Source of the DNA: Thiorhodospira sibirica ATCC 700588
Lineage (GTDB): Bacteria > Pseudomonadota > Gammaproteobacteria > Ectothiorhodospirales > Ectothiorhodospiraceae
Direction of reading: 5' to 3'
Assembly: GCF_000227725.2 (NCBI RefSeq)
Contig: NZ_MU255057.1
Coordinates: 103,483 to 167,482 of the forward strand
DNA length: 64,000 nucleotides
Position 1 is the stretch's first letter. Every line of letters begins with the position of its first letter. Below, piece after piece: positions 59,562 to 64,000 of this stretch. The position numbers and the translations under genes are program-made. A model generated the notes under the pieces. It was not told where the DNA came from and ran no database searches. It worked only from the letters and a program-made list of their open reading frames with translations.

Positions 59562-60263
59562 ATGCGCGTCGTAGTGATTGAAGATGAACCGGCCTTGCTG
59601 GCGCAGTTAGCGCAGCGGATGCGGGCAGAAGGTTGGCGGGTGGATACCAGCAGTGACGGGCACGATGGCCTGTATCAATTGCTGGAATATCCGGCGGATC
59701 TGGCAGTGGTGGATCTCGGCCTGCCGGGGCTTTCCGGGCTGGAGGTGATTCGTCAGTTGCGCGCCCAGCAGCGCCGCGTGCCGGTGTTGATTTTAACCGC
59801 ACGGGGGCAGTGGCAGGAGAAGGTGGAAGGGCTGGAGGCGGGGGCGGATGATTATCTGGTCAAGCCCTTTCATATTGAGGAGTTGATGGCCCGGCTCAAG
59901 GCCTTGGCGCGACGGGCGGCCGGGGCGGTCAGTGCGCGCCTGGATTTTGGCCCCCTGGTGATAGACACCGATGCCCAGGCGGTGAGTCTGGATGGGCGCG
60001 CAATCTCCCTCACAGCCTTTGAATATCTGCTGCTTGAACAGCTTAGCCGCCATGCCGGGCAGGTGATCTCCAAACAAACCCTGTCAGATTATCTGTATCC
60101 GCACGATGAGGATCGTGACAGCAATGTCATTGAAGTGTTGATTGCCCGGCTGCGCCGCAAGCTGGATCCCACGGATACGGAGCGCTTCATCGAAACCCTG
60201 CGCGGGCGGGGTTATCGCTTTAAGGTTTCAATCGCCGAGTCTGGCGATACGCCGTCGAACTGA
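59562..60263 (+). CDS. OmpR/PhoP-family response regulator
   Basis: 233 aa. Receiver domain with D8, D51 (phospho-acceptor in 'LAVVDLGLPGLSGLEV') and Lys in 'DDYLVKPFHIEEL'; winged-helix output domain 'LTAFEYLLLEQLSRHAGQVI...ETLRGRGYRF'. PhoP-like. ATG 59562 gives the canonical start; a longer frame upstream overlaps the dnaE flank. A histidine kinase gene would normally follow, but a sulfotransferase on the other strand overlaps its last 52 bases. Confidence 0.9.
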   Translation: MRVVVIEDEPALLAQLAQRMRAEGWRVDTSSDGHDGLYQLLEYPADLAVVDLGLPGLSGLEVIRQLRAQQRRVPVLILTARGQWQEKVEGLEAGADDYLVKPFHIEELMARLKALARRAAGAVSARLDFGPLVIDTDAQAVSLDGRAISLTAFEYLLLEQLSRHAGQVISKQTLSDYLYPHDEDRDSNVIEVLIARLRRKLDPTDTERFIETLRGRGYRFKVSIAESGDTPSN

Positions 60264-60904
60264 TAGCCGAACAGGGCGATGTCCTGGGCATAGTGCTGTG
60301 CCACTCGCTCGGCGCTTTCATCATCATAATAGCGCCGATAATCCTGGCGCGAGGTGGCTTTGCGCTTGTGTGGCAGATCCACTGGTTTAAGCCCGATGTG
60401 GGTGCAGATATGCCCAAAGTCGGCCTGTAGATTCTCATAATGGCCAATGTAGTCGACGATGACGTTTCCCTGCAGATCGACCAGGTAGTCGCGCTGGCGC
60501 TCCAGTGAGGTATCCAGCAGATAATTCCACGGACGCTGTGGGTCGAATTTATAGCGGATGAAGTCGCTAAAGCTATGGATGTGTGTCAGGAGGTGTGGGT
60601 GTTCGCGTTGCAGGTGATGATAGGAGCTGACCTGTAAATCCCAGGGGTTGCGCACGAAAACGAATTTATAAAGTTTGCGGTAGACCTCGGCGGGTAGCAT
60701 TTCCTGGGCGGCGATGGCTTTGGCATGGCGCGGGAATTTGGTGGCGATGCGATGCCTGCAGAGCTGGTCGAGTTTGTTGGCCAGCCACATCGGCACGCCG
60801 CACGGGCCTTGGTAGCGGTAGCGGGTTAATGCGGCGCGCACGCTGGTGCCACCGGTTTTGGCGATATGCACAAACAAAAACTGGTGTTTGAGGGATAACA
60901 GCAT
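60212..60904 (-). CDS. Sulfotransferase family protein
   Basis: 230 aa, sulfotransferase family 2 type. 5'-phosphosulfate-binding loop 'FVHIAKTGGTSVRAALTRYR' near 11, and 3'-phosphate motif 'FVFVRNPWDLQVSSYHHLQ' near 83. Would transfer sulfate from PAPS to a carbohydrate or lipid; acceptor unknown. ATG 60904 is preferred over one 20 codons upstream. Such genes are often acquired horizontally, and it ends inside the response regulator's 3' end. Confidence 0.85.
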   Translation of the reverse strand: MLLSLKHQFLFVHIAKTGGTSVRAALTRYRYQGPCGVPMWLANKLDQLCRHRIATKFPRHAKAIAAQEMLPAEVYRKLYKFVFVRNPWDLQVSSYHHLQREHPHLLTHIHSFSDFIRYKFDPQRPWNYLLDTSLERQRDYLVDLQGNVIVDYIGHYENLQADFGHICTHIGLKPVDLPHKRKATSRQDYRRYYDDESAERVAQHYAQDIALFGYQFDGVSPDSAIETLKR

Positions 60905-61003
60905 GGTGGGTGGTTTGGGTTGGTTTACTGGGGGATGCGCCTGAGTGCATGTATGCACATCCACTCAGGCGCAAGGATGACCCTGCGGAGGCAGGGTGTT
61001 GGC

Positions 61004-62950
61004 TTATTTGTTCAGCCGGTTGTCGATGAGGTTATCCACGACGCTGGGATCGGCCAGCGTGGAGGTATCTCCCAGCGTTTCCAGCTCATTGGCGGCAATC
61101 TTGCGCAGAATGCGGCGCATGATTTTGCCCGAGCGGGTCTTGGGCAGGGAGGGCGCAAATTGCAGCAGGTTGATTTTGGCAATCGGCCCGATTTCTTCAC
61201 GCACCAGACCAATCAGCTCCTTGATCAGCGCATCATTGCCTTGTTCGCCTGCCATCAGGGTGACGTAGGCATAAATCCCCTGGCCGGTGATGTCGTGCGG
61301 ATAGCCAACCACCGCTGCTTCAGCCACCTTGGGATGCATGACCAGCGCGGATTCAATTTCTGCCGTGCCCAGACGATGCCCGGAGACGTTGAGCACGTCA
61401 TCGACCCGGCCAGTGATCCAGAAATAGCCATCTTCATCGCGGCGGGCACCGTCGCCGGTGAAATAATAGCCCGGATACATTTTGAAGTAGGTTTCGATGA
61501 AGCGCTTGTGATCGCCATAGACACTGCGCATCATGCTTGGCCAAGGGGCCTTGATGCACAGATTGCCTTCTGCCACGGTGGTGGTGATTTCCTCGCCGCG
61601 ATCATCCAGCAATACGGGCTGTACCCCAAAAAATGGCACCGTGGCTGAACCGGCCTTGAGATCTACCGCGCCGGGCAAGGGAGAGATCATGTGTGCCCCG
61701 GTTTCGGTCTGCCACCAGGTATCCACAATCGGGCAGCGTTCTTTGCCAACCACGCGGAAATACCACTCCCAGGCCTCGGGGTTGATCGGCTCACCCACCG
61801 ATCCCAGCAGGCGCAGCGAATCCAGTGAGTGCTTGGTGACGAATTGATCGCCCGCGCCCATCAGCATACGAATGGCGGTCGGGGCGGTATAAAAAATCGA
61901 GACCTTGTGCTTGTCGCAGACCTGCCAGAAGCGGCCATTGTCGGGATAGGTTGGAATCCCCTCAAACATCAAGGAGGTGGCGCCATTGGCCAGCGGGCCA
62001 TAGATGATATAGCTATGCCCGGTGACCCAGCCCACATCAGCCGTACACCAGTACACCTCACCGTCTTTGTAGTCAAACACCAGCTTGTGGGTCATGGCCA
62101 CCTGCAGCAGATAGCCGCCGGTGGTGTGCATGGCGCCTTTGGGTTTGCCGGTCGAGCCGGAGGTGTAGAGGATGAACAAGGGATCCTCGGCATCCATTTC
62201 CTCGGCGGGGCACTGCGGGTCGGCCTTGGCCATTTCCTCGTGATACCAGACATCACGCGGTTCGTGCCATTCCACCGGATCACCGCCATGCTGTACCACG
62301 ATACAGGTGTGTACGTCGGGGCACTGAGCAATGGCTTTATCCGCGTTTTTCTTCAGCGGAACTTTTTTGCCGCCGCGCAGGCTTTGATCGGAGGTGATCA
62401 CCACACGGCAGTCGGCATCCTGAATGCGGTCACGCAGGGCATCGGGCGAAAAACCGCCAAACACGATGGAATGCACCGCACCGATACGCGCACAGGCCAG
62501 CATCGCCACAGCCGCCTCAGGAATCATCGGCAGGTAGATCGACACCCGGTCGCCTTTTTTCACGCCACGGGCTTTGAGCACATTGGCAAAGCGGCTGACA
62601 TCGGCATGCAGTTCGCGGTAGGTGATTTTTTTGTCCGCGTTGGGATCATCCCCTTCCCAGATCAGCGCGACCTGATCGCCACGGCTTTCCAGATGACGGT
62701 CCAGGCAGTTGTAGGCGACATTGAGCTTGGCCCCGGAGAACCACTGGATGGCTACGTCGCTATCGGTGAAAGAGCCACTTACCACCTTGTCCCATTTTTT
62801 GAACCAGGTCAGATAAGTATCGGCCTGTTCGGCCCAAAAGCCTTCCGGGTCTTGCACGGAGCGCTGATACATCGCCTGATACTGTTCGGCGTTGACGTGG
62901 GCCTTGGCGGCAAATTCTGGAATCACTTTATGAAGATGGACTTCTGACAT
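61004..62950 (-). CDS. acs: Acetyl-CoA synthetase
   Basis: 648 aa. AMP-forming. P-loop-like '[22 protein letters not shown]' near 262, '[16 protein letters not shown]' near 410, '[31 protein letters not shown]' and the C-terminal Lys in [17 protein letters not shown] that is regulated by acetylation in relatives. The symporter gene next to it probably imports the acetate. Confidence 0.97.
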   Translation of the reverse strand: MSEVHLHKVIPEFAAKAHVNAEQYQAMYQRSVQDPEGFWAEQADTYLTWFKKWDKVVSGSFTDSDVAIQWFSGAKLNVAYNCLDRHLESRGDQVALIWEGDDPNADKKITYRELHADVSRFANVLKARGVKKGDRVSIYLPMIPEAAVAMLACARIGAVHSIVFGGFSPDALRDRIQDADCRVVITSDQSLRGGKKVPLKKNADKAIAQCPDVHTCIVVQHGGDPVEWHEPRDVWYHEEMAKADPQCPAEEMDAEDPLFILYTSGSTGKPKGAMHTTGGYLLQVAMTHKLVFDYKDGEVYWCTADVGWVTGHSYIIYGPLANGATSLMFEGIPTYPDNGRFWQVCDKHKVSIFYTAPTAIRMLMGAGDQFVTKHSLDSLRLLGSVGEPINPEAWEWYFRVVGKERCPIVDTWWQTETGAHMISPLPGAVDLKAGSATVPFFGVQPVLLDDRGEEITTTVAEGNLCIKAPWPSMMRSVYGDHKRFIETYFKMYPGYYFTGDGARRDEDGYFWITGRVDDVLNVSGHRLGTAEIESALVMHPKVAEAAVVGYPHDITGQGIYAYVTLMAGEQGNDALIKELIGLVREEIGPIAKINLLQFAPSLPKTRSGKIMRRILRKIAANELETLGDTSTLADPSVVDNLIDNRLNK

Positions 62951-63255
62951 CGTTGTGGGTCTCCTTAATCAAAGGTTTTTATGCTCATGCGCTCGACAGG
63001 CCATAGTCTACCAAGGGATGAGCTGTTTTTGTGCATTCGTGGCGGCACCTTCCCGGTGTCGCTTTTTTTAGCGGCATCACGATGATGCCGCCACATCCAG
63101 CGGCTGCGGCGTCCTGGCCGGATTTTTTAGATATCACCACAAAGCAAACGCCCGGCCTTCTGTAGAGAAAGTCGAGCGCTGCGGTGTGACGCCAAAGACG
63201 GCCCCAGGCTTGTCGGCTCAGGGCCGTTTAGCGTTTCTGCTAAGGGTTTAAAGCC
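62951..63255. other. acs-symporter gap with family 2 repeat pair and terminator
   Basis: 305 bases. GTGGCGGCAC-CTTCCCG-GTGTCGCTTTTTTT and AGCGGCATCA-CGA-TGATGCCGCCAC at 63039-63094 are two family 2 hairpins head to head. ACGGCCC/GGGCCGT at 63198-63227 could end symporter transcription (minus strand). No ORF seen. Confidence 0.65.
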
Positions 63256-64000
63256 TTAACCGGCGCGCGGTACACGCACACTTTCCACCAGCTCCTGAAT
63301 ATGTGCAGGGGGTGGTGCGGTGACCCGCGATACGGCAATGGCGACCGCAAAGTTCAGTGCTGCACCAATGGCACCAAAGGATTGCGGCGAGATGCCCAGC
63401 AGCCAGTAATCGGCATTATCCGGGAATACGTTGGTACCGGGAAGGAAGAACCAGCCTTTGTAGATGAAAATATACAACAGGGTGGATATCAGACCGGTCA
63501 ACATCCCGGCAATGGCCCCGGCGCTGTTCATGCGCTTGCTGAAAATCCCCAGCATCAGCACAGGGAACAGCGAAGAGGCCGCCAGACCGAAGGCCAGGGC
63601 CACCACCTCTGCGGCAAAGCCCGGTGGATTAAGCCCCAGATAACCGGCCAGCAGAATCGCCGCAACCATGGAGATACGCCCGGCCATCAGCTCTCGTTTC
63701 TCCGAGATCTTGGGCATGATGATCCCCTTCAAGAGGTCATGCGAAATCGCCGAGGAGATGGCCAGCAATAGACCCGCCGCCGTGGACAAGGCCGCTGCAA
63801 TACCACCCGCAGCCACCAGCGCAATCACCCAGTTGGGCAGACCGGCAATTTCGGGGTTGGCCAGTACCATGATATCGCGATCGACCCGCAGCTCACTGCC
63901 CTGCCAACCGTATTCCTCGGTGGCCATCGCAGAAAACTCTGGGTTTTTATCGTTGTAATACTGAATGCGCCCGTCTTCGTTGTGATCTTTAAACTCCAGG
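63256..64000 (-). CDS. Sodium:solute symporter (VC_2705-like), C-terminal part
   Basis: The gene runs off the right edge; about 248 codons are visible. 'VLANPEIAGLPNWVIALVAAGGIAAALSTAAG', 'HDLLKGIIMPKISEKRELMA', then five or so membrane helices, ending 'HIQELVESVRVPRAG'. This is the SSS-family group (TIGR03648/VC_2705) found beside acs, and acetate or another short acid is the likely substrate. The visible edge reads 'FKDHNEDGRIQYYND', a large loop characteristic of this group. Confidence 0.88.
   Translation of the reverse strand, partial: LEFKDHNEDGRIQYYNDKNPEFSAMATEEYGWQGSELRVDRDIMVLANPEIAGLPNWVIALVAAGGIAAALSTAAGLLLAISSAISHDLLKGIIMPKISEKRELMAGRISMVAAILLAGYLGLNPPGFAAEVVALAFGLAASSLFPVLMLGIFSKRMNSAGAIAGMLTGLISTLLYIFIYKGWFFLPGTNVFPDNADYWLLGISPQSFGAIGAALNFAVAIAVSRVTAPPPAHIQELVESVRVPRAG

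Overview
The window looks like chromosome of a gammaproteobacterium, most likely a purple sulfur bacterium (Chromatiales) or a close relative. The evidence is gene content and order: the tRNA-Tyr/Gly/Thr-tuf-tRNA-Trp-secE-nusG-rplKAJL-rpoBC block, the hfq-hflX and alaC-hom-thrC sets, the porin-glnK-amtB set, a class I FBPase, and above all a RuBisCO-like protein that resembles the 'Photo' group IV proteins of green and purple sulfur bacteria. Taxonomy is inferred from recognised proteins only; no search was run.

Layout. 1-3.6 kb is an insertion-sequence graveyard: the end of an ISNCY/IS1202-like element, a tRNA-Ser, pieces of IS4-, IS5- and IS1-type transposases, and a decayed P-loop ATPase gene. 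3.6-11.6 kb holds tRNA-Pro, tsaB, lptFG, an ABC-2 exporter pair, and hfq, hflX and era. 11.8-13.3 kb is an ISAs1-family element beside a broken partial copy of an EVE-domain gene. 13.2-20.5 kb is a long minus-strand series: alaC, hom, thrC, yfaZ, a half-length mazG, an exbB-like gene without exbD, cbpA, the EVE gene and a 59-aa ORF. 21.5-26.6 kb carries sucCD, a YjbQ-family gene and the RuBisCO-like gene in one direction, then a zinc-ribbon protein and a PCMT-like methyltransferase. 27.2-29.6 kb has aroB and a dGTPase-like gene. 29.8-31.25 kb is a complete ISNCY element that abuts the promoter of the tRNA/tuf operon. 31.3-45.1 kb is the translation/RNA polymerase block. 45.3-53.9 kb holds yajD, a GDSL lipase, argA, fbp, a nitrogen-regulated porin-glnK-amtB set, an FMN reductase and argH. 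54.2-64 kb holds an oligopeptide permease, dnaE interrupted by a 151-aa mini-intein, an orphan response regulator, a sulfotransferase, acs and the C-terminal part of a sodium:solute symporter.

Three things stand out. First, both ISNCY copies end about one target-duplication length upstream of the -35 box of a tRNA promoter and in the same orientation, which suggests tRNA-promoter-directed transposition. Second, the DnaE mini-intein begins with Thr rather than Cys/Ser and has a Trp two residues after its block B His. Third, small palindromic repeats (about 70 bp, bounded by inverted repeats, and a second GTGGCGGCAT-type hairpin) are scattered through many gaps and sometimes supply terminators. 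A sigma-54/NtrC-type promoter region precedes the porin-glnK-amtB set, linking it to nitrogen control.
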